Assembly (NCBI GenBank): GCA_026415295.1
Contig: JAOAHJ010000020.1
Location: 1 to 64,000 of the forward strand
Length of the DNA stretch: 64,000 nt
Direction of reading: 5' to 3'
Source: Spirochaetota bacterium
GTDB lineage: Bacteria > Spirochaetota > JAAYUW01 > JAOAHJ01
In this document: one piece after another, positions 55,445-64,000 of the stretch
Layout of the letters: each line of letters opens with the position of its first letter
How positions within the stretch are numbered: position 1 is the first letter of the stretch
Position numbers and translations under genes: made by a program
The notes under the pieces: generated by a model
Seen by the model: only the letters and a program-made list of their open reading frames with translations
Told to the model about the DNA's origin: nothing
Databases searched by the model: none

Positions 55445-55942
55445 ATGATAAACAATTTAAATCCACTTTTAAACAATTTAAATAAAAAACAACAAAATAA
55501 CACTGATAATATTAAAAATAAAAGCAAAACAAAAATAAATTATAAAGAAGAAAATATTTCTAATAAAGATTTCTCTATTCTATTTAATGATATACTTTAT
55601 GAAAATTTAATCGATGAATTTATTAATTATGAACCAGAAGAACTTATTAAAGAAATTATAAAAAAAGGCAATGATTTTCTGAGTAATAGAAATGAAGATA
55701 CTTTAGAAGAATATAAACATTTTTTAGGAGGCTTTTTAGCATTAACTATAAACAAATCTTTAAGATTAAAAATTATTAAAGATAAAAAGAAATTTAATGA
55801 AATTTCTGAAAAATATTATTTATTAGTAAATACTATAAATGAAAAATATTTAGCTTTACTTAACTCTTTTTTATTATCGCAACAACAAATATTTAAAGTT
55901 ATTAAAGAAATTGAGGGGATTCTCCTAAATATAAAAATTTAA
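55445..55942 (+). CDS. YaaR-like (DUF327) protein
   Basis: 165 residues. The first 45 are polar and disordered; the rest is helical with EYKHFLGGFLALTINKSLRL, which matches the DUF327 core (YK..v..F...v...s..l). The position right after tmk and before ricT is that of yaaR in Bacillus, which supports the call; yaaQ and holB are absent from this copy. GAGGA precedes the ATG. The function of the family is not established. Confidence 0.62.
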   Translation: MINNLNPLLNNLNKKQQNNTDNIKNKSKTKINYKEENISNKDFSILFNDILYENLIDEFINYEPEELIKEIIKKGNDFLSNRNEDTLEEYKHFLGGFLALTINKSLRLKIIKDKKKFNEISEKYYLLVNTINEKYLALLNSFLLSQQQIFKVIKEIEGILLNIKI

Positions 55943-56009
55943 ATTCAAAAATTTTTTATTAAAAAATAAAAATAATTTTAATCCATAATATGAAATAGAG
56001 AGGATAGTA

Positions 56010-57029
56010 ATGGAAATAAATTTAGAAAACTCTATATATTATTTATATAAGTGTAAAATTATTCATAATAATACAACTTACTTTTACTTTTCAAATGAAA
56101 AATTTAACATCAATTTCAATGAGATAGTTAAAGTTGAATCAAAACATGGTCTTGACCTAGCCTATTTTATTAATTTTGAAAGAGAAATAACAAAAGATGA
56201 ACTAGATAACCTAAAAAATGTTGAGCCCCATACAAAAATAGCTGAAGAAATCGATGAAAGTTTACTTTCAAACTCTGATTCTATTAATATTGATTTTAAT
56301 ATGTTAGAAAAAAAAGAAGAGATTAATCTTAATGAAGAAAGTGAGCCAAGTTTTTTTAAAATAGATGGAATTCTAATTGGAGTTGCTAGCCAAGAAGATT
56401 TAAATAAATTTTACTTATATAGAGAAAAGGCTAAAGAAGCTATAAACATTTTTAAAAAGGAAATAGAAAAGTTTAATTTAAAAATGAAACCTATAAATGC
56501 ACACTATTTCTTAGATGATAAAAAAATTATTTTTTATTTTATTTCAGATGGTAGAGTTGACTTTAGAGAATTAGTAAAATCTATGGCAAGTATTTTTAAA
56601 AAAAGAATTGAACTCCATCAAATTGGGGTAAGAGATGAAGCTCGATTTATAGGTGGATTTGGAATCTGTGGGAGAAAAATCTGCTGTAACTCTTTTTTAC
56701 ATTGTCTTAAACCTATTTCAATTAAAATGGCAAAAATTCAGAATGCCCCCCTCAATACTTTAAAAATATCAGGATATTGCGGAAGACTACTATGTTGTCT
56801 TTCATATGAGTACAAAAATTATGAAGAAATAAAAAAATTCTATCCTGAAGAAGGAACTATTGTTAAATTTGAAGGAAAGAATTGTATACTTTACGAAATA
56901 AATATTATAAAAAAATCTATTAAATTAAAAACTCAAGATAATAACTTTATCAAATTAAAACTTGAAAATTTTAAATTTATTCAGGATAATATTGGGAACA
57001 TTATAATAACAAATTATTCATTTTATTAA
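56010..57029 (+). CDS. ricT: PSP1-domain protein RicT (YaaT)
   Basis: 339 residues. Conserved core VDFRELVKSMASIFKKRIEL and GVRDEARFIGGFGICGRKIC, then YCGRLLCCLSYEYKNYEEIK. Seven Cys in this region (220, 225, 226, 232, 257, 262, 263) match the cluster-binding set of RicT, which in Bacillus forms an Fe-S complex with RicA and RicF that promotes RNase Y-dependent mRNA maturation. The N-terminal 115 residues are less conserved and acidic. GAGGA precedes the ATG. It is the last gene of the bactofilin-tmk-yaaR-ricT run; a bidirectional terminator follows. Confidence 0.92.
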   Translation: MEINLENSIYYLYKCKIIHNNTTYFYFSNEKFNINFNEIVKVESKHGLDLAYFINFEREITKDELDNLKNVEPHTKIAEEIDESLLSNSDSINIDFNMLEKKEEINLNEESEPSFFKIDGILIGVASQEDLNKFYLYREKAKEAINIFKKEIEKFNLKMKPINAHYFLDDKKIIFYFISDGRVDFRELVKSMASIFKKRIELHQIGVRDEARFIGGFGICGRKICCNSFLHCLKPISIKMAKIQNAPLNTLKISGYCGRLLCCLSYEYKNYEEIKKFYPEEGTIVKFEGKNCILYEINIIKKSIKLKTQDNNFIKLKLENFKFIQDNIGNIIITNYSFY

Positions 57030-57149
57030 ATTAAAAATTAACTTATATTAAATTTGAATATAATAATAATAAAACTCAAATTAAATAAAATTAATAAATT
57101 CTATAACTAATTTACTTTTAATTAAAAAATCATAAAAATATTATAAAAA

Positions 57150-57186
57150 AATTGGGAAGCATCCAAATTGCTTCCCAATTTTTTAT
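57150..57186. terminator. Bidirectional intrinsic terminator
   Basis: AATTGGGAAGCA (57150-57161) pairs with TGCTTCCCAATT (57169-57180) around TCCAAAT. T-rich sequence follows on the plus strand and A-rich sequence precedes it, so it ends both ricT and the convergent OmpL47-like gene. Confidence 0.92.
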
Positions 57187-57231
57187 TTTATTTCAATTAA
57201 AAATAATTTTTTATTATTAAAATCTTAATTA

Positions 57232-58230
57232 TTATTGATTTGAACCTACAGTAATTGCATGATCAACAGTTGGTGGTGTATTATCTACTACAACTTTAAT
57301 TTCAATCATTTCCGATACATTATTTACAAAATCTATCGCTTGAACTACTATAGAGTGATCCCCTTCAGATGCAAAATTTATTTCTCCAGAATATGGTAAA
57401 AATTCTTTACCATCAATTGATACAAGAATTATTTTAACCCCAGAATCTTTATCAAAAGCTTCTATAGAAAATTTAGTTTGAGAAGTAACTATCAATTTAT
57501 TGTCCTTTTTGATATTAGGACCTATAACATTAATTTTAACAGAAGGTGCTGTATTATCAACTATAAAACTATAAACATAAATATCAGAAAAATTACCTAC
57601 ATTATCTATAGAATAATATTTAATAACAAAACTTCCACCCTGATCAAATTTAATTGGATCTTTATATTCAGTAAATTGCCCATCATTTATAGAATAAAAG
57701 ATTGATTTAACTCCTGAATATTTATCAAATCCATAAAAATAGAATTGATAATTTGCAGGTATGTAATTTAAACCTCTCCATTCATAAATAGAAGAAGAAG
57801 GAATTAATTGTATAACTGGAGCTGAACCATCAACACAAAAAACTATTGTTTTTGAAAAGATTACATTACCAAGTTTATCATAAGCTCTATATATTAAAGT
57901 ATAGATTCCTTCAACTGTAAACTTAATAGGCTCAGTATATTTAACAAAACCTTTTTCATTTATAGAATATTCAATATAATCAACACCTGCAATTTGGTCT
58001 TGAGCATCAATTTTAAAAATAGAATTTAATGGTAAATAAACCATTTTTTCAGTTTCATAAATTTTATAATTTTGTTGAACAATTTTATTTTGTTCAGTAG
58101 TAGTAGGTTTAACAGGAGCTTGAGAAGATGAACTTGAACCAGCTTGTTGTGTCATGCTTCCTTCTTGAGAAAATAGTAAAAATGGAAATAAAATAAAAAT
58201 TACAATTATTATAAATATTTTTTTATTCAT
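57232..58230 (-). CDS. Exported protein with three OmpL47-type repeats
   Basis: 332 residues from the ATG at 58230, with GGAGG five nt upstream; the in-frame GTG at 58242 overlaps that site and is rejected. Signal peptide cleaved near LLFSQEG, then a Ser/Gln/Pro/Thr linker. Three repeats of about 80 residues (about 60-140, 150-230, 235-320) each carry the pattern D-x-x-SGV-x-x-I-x-YSI (IAGVDYIEYSINEKGF, YSGVKSIFYSINDGQF, DSGVKIILVSIDGKEF) and close with VDNTAPSV-like turns, as in the OmpL47 beta domain of spirochaete surface proteins. Localisation is envelope or surface; a binding or adhesive role is an inference. Confidence 0.8.
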   Translation of the reverse strand: MNKKIFIIIVIFILFPFLLFSQEGSMTQQAGSSSSSQAPVKPTTTEQNKIVQQNYKIYETEKMVYLPLNSIFKIDAQDQIAGVDYIEYSINEKGFVKYTEPIKFTVEGIYTLIYRAYDKLGNVIFSKTIVFCVDGSAPVIQLIPSSSIYEWRGLNYIPANYQFYFYGFDKYSGVKSIFYSINDGQFTEYKDPIKFDQGGSFVIKYYSIDNVGNFSDIYVYSFIVDNTAPSVKINVIGPNIKKDNKLIVTSQTKFSIEAFDKDSGVKIILVSIDGKEFLPYSGEINFASEGDHSIVVQAIDFVNNVSEMIEIKVVVDNTPPTVDHAITVGSNQ

Positions 58231-58507
58231 ATTTTCCTCCACAATTTTTTTATTTATTTAATATTAAATTTAATATTAGTCAACTTTTTATTTTAAATTT
58301 TATTAATTTTTAATAATTTTTATTAAATAATTTTAACAACATTCATGTGTTTTCGTTTTTAAAAATAAATAAAAATTTTTTATATATCAACTTCTAAAAT
58401 TAAAAACATTCTTTACTTTTTGAAACAATTTTATTTAAAAAAATTATTAATAATTGAATATTCTTTAATTTTTTTTATAATCAAAAAAAGGTAAAAAGGA
58501 GGATAGC

Positions 58508-59746
58508 TTGAAAATTTGGGTTAAATCTCTAATTGCTCTAATCTTAGGAATTACTTTAGGAATATTTTTACCTTCTGTGAGTTTTATAAATGATTTTTTT
58601 AAATTAATTGAAAACCTATTTTTTAAATTTTTATTATTTTTATCAAAACCTATGATATTTATATCATTAATAATAGCTTTTTACAAAGTTAAAGAAAATA
58701 ATAAAATTTATAAAATATTTACAATATTTTTTCCTATAACTATCGGTTTTGCTATTTTTGCCTTAATTCAATCTAGTTTGTTTGGCTTTTTATTAAAACC
58801 AGGTGAAGGGTTAAAGGTTTTTGAAGCTAAAGTTACTTCAGATATATTTACACCTATATATAAAAATATGACATCAATTCATAGAATTATCCCTGAAACA
58901 TTTTCTGATGTAATAGGACTTAATCCTGCCTCCATAATACCAACTATATTAATATCATTGATATTTGGAGTTTCCCTTATTTATGCAGTTAAAAGAGGTC
59001 AAATTTTATTTAATTTAATTCAAGCTGTAGATGAAGTATTAAGTTATATTTCCCTTTTTTCTATTGAAATTTTTTCTTTTATAATTTTCTTTTCAACATA
59101 CAATTTAGTAAAAGAAATTATTTCAACCCAATATTTATTATACCTTATAAAATACATTATTATATTTATCTTTGCTCTATTTATTCAGAGTTATCTTTTA
59201 CCTTTTATTCTTGTATTTTCAATAACCAAAACAAATCCTGTTTTATTTTTTAAATCTATTCTTGGAGCACAATTTTCAGCTTTTGCACTTGGTTCTGTTT
59301 ATCCAAATTATTCAAATATATATTATCATACCCATAAAAATTTAGGAATAGATGAAAACTTTTCATCAATTTTTTCTTCTCTCGGGGTAGCATTTAACAT
59401 TGATGGTGCTATAATTTTTACAACTTTATCTTTCTCTTTTTTCTATCAATTATTCAAAGTTTCTTTTATTTCATATTTTGAATTTTTAGGTATACTGCTT
59501 ATACTAATTCCAGTTATGTTCATAAAAGACAGCTATGTTTTCCCAGAGCTACCAATCTTAATGTTCCTTCTAAATAAAGTTGGCGTTATTCCTTTGGAAA
59601 CTGTTGGGTTAATATATATAGGATTTTTCTTAATTAAAAGATTTTCATGTTTTATTACTACTACATCTATAATTACTATTAACTATTTAATAGCTAATAA
59701 ATTTTTTAATCAAGGGTATATAAAATCATATAAAGAGCAAATTTAG
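58508..59746 (+). CDS. Dicarboxylate/amino acid:cation symporter (DAACS)
   Basis: 412 residues, GltP/DctA fold with about eight membrane helices and two re-entrant loops. FLSKPMIFISLIIAFYKV, IPETFSDVIGLNPASIIPTILISLIFGVSLI, the first hairpin FSAFALGSVYP, SLGVAFNIDGAIIF, and TVGLIYIGFFLIKRFSCF near the end follow the family order; the usual substrate motif NMDG reads NIDG. Start codon TTG, with AGGAGG six nt upstream. It probably takes up glutamate, aspartate or a dicarboxylate with sodium or protons. It converges on kamA. Confidence 0.85.
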   Translation: MKIWVKSLIALILGITLGIFLPSVSFINDFFKLIENLFFKFLLFLSKPMIFISLIIAFYKVKENNKIYKIFTIFFPITIGFAIFALIQSSLFGFLLKPGEGLKVFEAKVTSDIFTPIYKNMTSIHRIIPETFSDVIGLNPASIIPTILISLIFGVSLIYAVKRGQILFNLIQAVDEVLSYISLFSIEIFSFIIFFSTYNLVKEIISTQYLLYLIKYIIIFIFALFIQSYLLPFILVFSITKTNPVLFFKSILGAQFSAFALGSVYPNYSNIYYHTHKNLGIDENFSSIFSSLGVAFNIDGAIIFTTLSFSFFYQLFKVSFISYFEFLGILLILIPVMFIKDSYVFPELPILMFLLNKVGVIPLETVGLIYIGFFLIKRFSCFITTTSIITINYLIANKFFNQGYIKSYKEQI

Positions 59747-59754
59747 TATAAAAA

Positions 59755-59778
59755 AATGATTTTTTCTTATCATTATTT
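59755..59778. terminator. Weak hairpin between converging symporter and kamA genes
   Basis: AATGAT (59755-59760) and ATCATT (59769-59774) form a 6-bp A/T stem after which ATTTATT follows on the plus strand. Only moderate support. Confidence 0.3.
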
Positions 59779-59787
59779 ATTCTAAAC

Positions 59788-61056
59788 CTATTTTTTCTTT
59801 AAGTTTTTATATTTTTCATGTCTTTTTTCTCTCATGTTATCCTTTGGAATTAATGAGATCTGTTCTCCATTTAATAATTTAGCAATTCCATCTTTAGAAA
59901 GTAATTCTTCTTTTAAATATTTTTCGTTCCCCTTCAATTCTTTTTCCTCATAAAAAGGTTCTGTATAAGTAGTTATAAATCCTTCATAATTTCTTAAAAT
60001 TACTTTTTCAGGTGACATAGAAATTAAATAATTTGGCATAACAGGAATCTTCCCACCACCACCAGGAGCATCTACAACAAAAGTTGGAACAGCAAAACCT
60101 GTTGTATGTCCTCGCATATTTTCAATAATTTCGATACCTTTAGAAACCTTAGTTCTAAAATGTTTAATACCTTGAGAAAGATCACATTGGTAAATATAAT
60201 AAGGTCTTACTCTAATTTTGAGCAACAATTGCATTAATCTTTTCATTAATTTTGCATCATCATTTATTCCCCTTAATAATACAGTTTGATTACCTAAAGG
60301 AATACCAGCATCTGCTAATTTTTCACAAGCTTTTTTTGATTCTTCTGTTATTTCTTGAGGATGATTAAAATGAGTATTTAAATAAATTGGATGGTATTTT
60401 TTTAGCATATTCACCAAGTTGTCAGTAATTCGCATGGGTAAAACAACAGGAGTCCTTGAACCTATCCTAATTATTTCTACATGGTCAATTTCTCTTATAG
60501 ATTTTATAATTTTTTCAAGTTTTTCATCTGATAATGTTAAAGGATCTCCACCAGATATCAAAACATCTCTTACTTCTTTTGTTTCTTTTATATATTTTAT
60601 TGCTCCTTCTATAAGATTATCTGGAGCAGGTTTATCAGTTTGACCAGCCATTCTTCTTCTAGTGCAATGCCTACAATACATAGAACACTGATCTGTAACT
60701 AAAAATAGAACTCTATCAGGATATCTATGGGTTATTAAAGGAACAGGTGAGTCTATATCTTCATGTAATGGATCAGACATATCATTTAAAGAAATTTCAG
60801 TTTCATGAACAGTAGGAACTGCCTGTTTATATATTGGGTCTTCTTCCATATTTTCATTGCTTATAAGAGATAAATAGTAAGGAGTAATAGCCATTCTTAA
60901 TATTTTTAAATAATTAGAAATCTCCTGGCTTTTTGATTTATCAAAACCTAATATTTCTCCTAATTGAAAAGGATCTGTTACTCTATTAGCTATCTGCCAT
61001 CTCCAATCATACCAATCATTATCTGAAACTTTAGCCCAATAACTATGTTTTATCAT
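59788..61056 (-). CDS. kamA: L-lysine 2,3-aminomutase
   Basis: Radical-SAM, PLP enzyme converting L-lysine to L-beta-lysine, 422 residues, nearly the size of the clostridial enzyme. The cluster motif is C124SMYC128RHC131. DVLISGGDPLTLSDEKL and GNQTVLLRGINDD are conserved. Asp292 (YQCDLSQGIKHF) and Asp329 (VVDAPGGGGK), which bind the lysine side chain in the Clostridium subterminale enzyme (293, 330), and PLP Lys336 are present, so lysine rather than glutamate is the substrate. AGGAGG precedes the ATG. No kamBCD or ablB neighbour, so the role may be fermentation or beta-lysine osmolyte synthesis. Confidence 0.95.
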   Translation of the reverse strand: MIKHSYWAKVSDNDWYDWRWQIANRVTDPFQLGEILGFDKSKSQEISNYLKILRMAITPYYLSLISNENMEEDPIYKQAVPTVHETEISLNDMSDPLHEDIDSPVPLITHRYPDRVLFLVTDQCSMYCRHCTRRRMAGQTDKPAPDNLIEGAIKYIKETKEVRDVLISGGDPLTLSDEKLEKIIKSIREIDHVEIIRIGSRTPVVLPMRITDNLVNMLKKYHPIYLNTHFNHPQEITEESKKACEKLADAGIPLGNQTVLLRGINDDAKLMKRLMQLLLKIRVRPYYIYQCDLSQGIKHFRTKVSKGIEIIENMRGHTTGFAVPTFVVDAPGGGGKIPVMPNYLISMSPEKVILRNYEGFITTYTEPFYEEKELKGNEKYLKEELLSKDGIAKLLNGEQISLIPKDNMREKRHEKYKNLKKK

Positions 61057-61174
61057 ATTATAAACCTCCTCTTATTTTAAAATTTAATAAATTATTATAT
61101 TTTTTAAATTAAAAAACTTAATTTTTTAAATAAACTAAGAAAACTTCCCTTTATTTTTTATTCTTTTTAATTTT

Positions 61175-62425
<1,251 letters not shown>

Positions 62426-62442
62426 TTATAATTTTCTATCTA

Positions 62443-62460
62443 TTGCATTATTGCAATATA
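62443..62460 (-). promoter_or_regulatory. Possible purA promoter with inverted repeat
   Basis: Minus-strand TATATT (62455-62460) as -10 overlaps by two bases an inverted repeat TTGCA-ATAA-TGCAA (62443-62456 in total). This is the same form and placement as the palindrome of the small-peptide unit at 3548-3561. The -35 is poor (TAGAAT). It could be an operator. Confidence 0.4.
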
Positions 62461-62497
62461 ATGAAACTTTATTGAAATTCTATCATTAAATTAATCT

Positions 62498-64000
62498 CTA
62501 TTCATATATAATATTCATTATTAAATTATAATTAGTATAAACAATTTTATTGTTTTCAATTTTAAATATATTTTTATAAGTTCTATTCTCAATGTAATTA
62601 CAACCAAAATAAGCACCTTTATATGTAGTATTGAGAATGTTTCTAACTACTATATAATATTCACCTGCTTCAAGCTTATTTTCAGGAAATGTAAACTGAA
62701 CATATAATTCATCTAAATTATTTGAGCCAAAAGATATATTAGTAGTACTCCTATAATAAGATGTTAAAACAGGGGTTTTAGAAATTTCTCCATTAATATT
62801 CTTGTATATAAATATTTGTATTCTGCCCTCACCACTTAACCTAATCATTGGAATATCAATTCTTTTTATCTTAATATCCTTTGAAAATAATATTGGTTGA
62901 TAATAATTTTTGTTTTCAAAAGGAATTTCTAAATAGTTGTTTCTGTTTTTAATAATAATATTATTTGTGGAAACTTTTTTATCATATTTAATAAACTGTA
63001 AAGCACCTTTTGGAATAATTATATCTACAATATCATTAAATAAATTTTTAATATAATCTGGAATAAAAATAATTGACTCAAAATTATCTGAAATAGTACT
63101 CTTTGAAGATAAAAAATTATCGTTTATATTTTCAATATTAATTGCAAAATCTTCAAAAAATTTAGAAGTTTTAATATCTGTTTCATAATTAAAATAAGGC
63201 ATATCAACAAAATCTAGGGAAACACCAATTTTTATATAGGGTCTTGTTGGATAGATATAATATTCGAATGGATCAAAAGGAACCCATCCATAGGAAGGAA
63301 AATATACTTCGATTAATGTATATAGCCCTTTTTCATACTTTAATTCAACATCAATATTTTTTGAATATTTTCTTTCTATAGGTAAAGAATAAGCAATAAC
63401 AGCTCTACAAGGGATAGACATACTTCTTAATATAGCAAGAATAAGATGCATTATACCTTCTCTATTACCTTCTCTATTTAAAAGTACATTTTCAGCATTA
63501 TAATTGTCATAACCCCCATTAAAATCAATCTCTTTTCTTATCCATCTTAAAAGATTAAATATTATTAAGAACTGATTTTGTGATGTTTTTAAAAATTGTT
63601 TAGCAAGATAATTAAATTCATCAACATTTAATGGTACATTATCAGTTGATTCATTTATATAAATAAGTAGATCAGGTGAAAGATTATTTCTCAAATCATT
63701 TACAGTGTCATCAAATTTATAATCACCATTTTTAATCTCTAATAAACCATTAAAATTAAATTCAACTGTTGAAGAATTAATATTTCTCCATTCCATTTCA
63801 AGAATTTTGTTACCAAATTTATCTTGATAAATATTTTGTGCTTTATAATTTTCTGGAGAAAAATAGAATCTCATATTTGAATCAGGAATTATTTGAGATA
63901 TAAAAGTGCTTTCATTCGTTTGAGGTAAAAGCATCTTTAATCTGTAATACTTTGATCCTTTTAAATTACTAACATTCTTATTTGAATAAATTGAGAAATT
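62498..64000 (-). CDS. Transglutaminase-like protein lacking catalytic Cys and His (5' end outside window)
   Basis: The frame is open to the window edge: 22 more codons precede the Met at 63934 with no stop and no ribosome site, so the start lies beyond 64000. From that Met there are 478 residues. A transglutaminase-core region at about 120-225 has the usual surroundings (FNLLRWIRKEIDFN, IMHLILAILRSMSIPCRAV, SYGWVPFDPF), but the position of the catalytic Cys is Arg158 (REGNREGI in place of RxGxCxxx) and that of the His is Tyr205 (YTLIEVYF for HAWVEVY), with Asp221 retained. The C-terminal 180 residues are beta-rich. It is probably a non-catalytic, exported binding protein. Confidence 0.7.
   Translation of the reverse strand, partial: NFSIYSNKNVSNLKGSKYYRLKMLLPQTNESTFISQIIPDSNMRFYFSPENYKAQNIYQDKFGNKILEMEWRNINSSTVEFNFNGLLEIKNGDYKFDDTVNDLRNNLSPDLLIYINESTDNVPLNVDEFNYLAKQFLKTSQNQFLIIFNLLRWIRKEIDFNGGYDNYNAENVLLNREGNREGIMHLILAILRSMSIPCRAVIAYSLPIERKYSKNIDVELKYEKGLYTLIEVYFPSYGWVPFDPFEYYIYPTRPYIKIGVSLDFVDMPYFNYETDIKTSKFFEDFAINIENINDNFLSSKSTISDNFESIIFIPDYIKNLFNDIVDIIIPKGALQFIKYDKKVSTNNIIIKNRNNYLEIPFENKNYYQPILFSKDIKIKRIDIPMIRLSGEGRIQIFIYKNINGEISKTPVLTSYYRSTTNISFGSNNLDELYVQFTFPENKLEAGEYYIVVRNILNTTYKGAYFGCNYIENRTYKNIFKIENNKIVYTNYNLIMNIIYE

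Overview
The window looks like chromosome from a free-living, very AT-rich member of the Spirochaetota. The lineage call rests on two tandem genes for the spirochaete periplasmic-flagellar sheath protein FlaA, a protein built of OmpL47-type repeats, several exported proteins with no recognisable relatives, and a Gram-negative style envelope gene set (PBP1A, MurB, MurG, SPOR protein, lipoproteins, a probable outer-membrane barrel). By eye the G+C content is well below 30%, and intergenic DNA and hypothetical proteins (Asn/Ile/Lys/Phe rich) are even more AT-biased. No insertion sequence, prophage, CRISPR array or rRNA gene was seen, so this is core chromosome rather than an accessory island. I cannot name a genus.

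Layout: 1-1130 holds a minus-strand run of tRNA genes (Pro, Arg, His, Arg, Lys and a degenerate Leu). 1447-3590 holds an ABC exporter preceded by a tiny self-contained transcription unit: TTGACA promoter, palindrome, strong ribosome site, 21-codon Ile-rich ORF and intrinsic terminator. 3612-9209 carries an RluA-type pseudouridine synthase, a lipoprotein, panD, flaA-flaA behind a sigma28-like promoter, an unknown gene and a bactofilin. 9282-12817 has pdxA and argS, ending in a hairpin shared with the convergent tRNA-Thr/Tyr pair. 13262-16876 has a candidate small RNA, PBP1A and a lipid kinase. 16922-21275 carries a GlmU-like protein, an amidohydrolase, an orphan ABC ATPase and a lipoprotein. 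21435-29306 is metG followed by three large exported unknowns. 29320-33996 has a patatin, a TrmH-type methyltransferase, murG and two small enzymes. 34056-38989 is an operon of ankyrin protein, BMP-type binding protein and hybrid histidine kinase, followed by PHP and SPOR genes on the same strand. 40680-44591 carries 2,4-diaminopentanoate dehydrogenase, RimI, a structured RNA element and a sodium/solute symporter. 44588-48248 holds two envelope proteins, coaX and murB. 48399-51143 pairs a PilZ protein with a receiver-kinase. 51152-57029 contains dus, tatD, an M23 peptidase, a second bactofilin, tmk, yaaR and ricT. 57232-64000 ends with the OmpL47-like protein, an anion symporter, lysine 2,3-aminomutase, purA and a truncated pseudo-transglutaminase.

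Themes: peptidoglycan and cell shape (PBP1A, MurG, MurB, GlmU-like, M23 peptidase with bactofilin, SPOR), cofactors (PanD and CoaX of CoA synthesis, PdxA), amino-acid fermentation (lysine aminomutase, diaminopentanoate dehydrogenase), and environmental sensing (two hybrid kinases, PilZ). The most novel-looking items are the 21-codon gene with its operator-like palindrome (a related palindrome sits at the same place relative to the -10 of purA), the structured RNA upstream of the symporter, and the binding-protein/hybrid-kinase operon.
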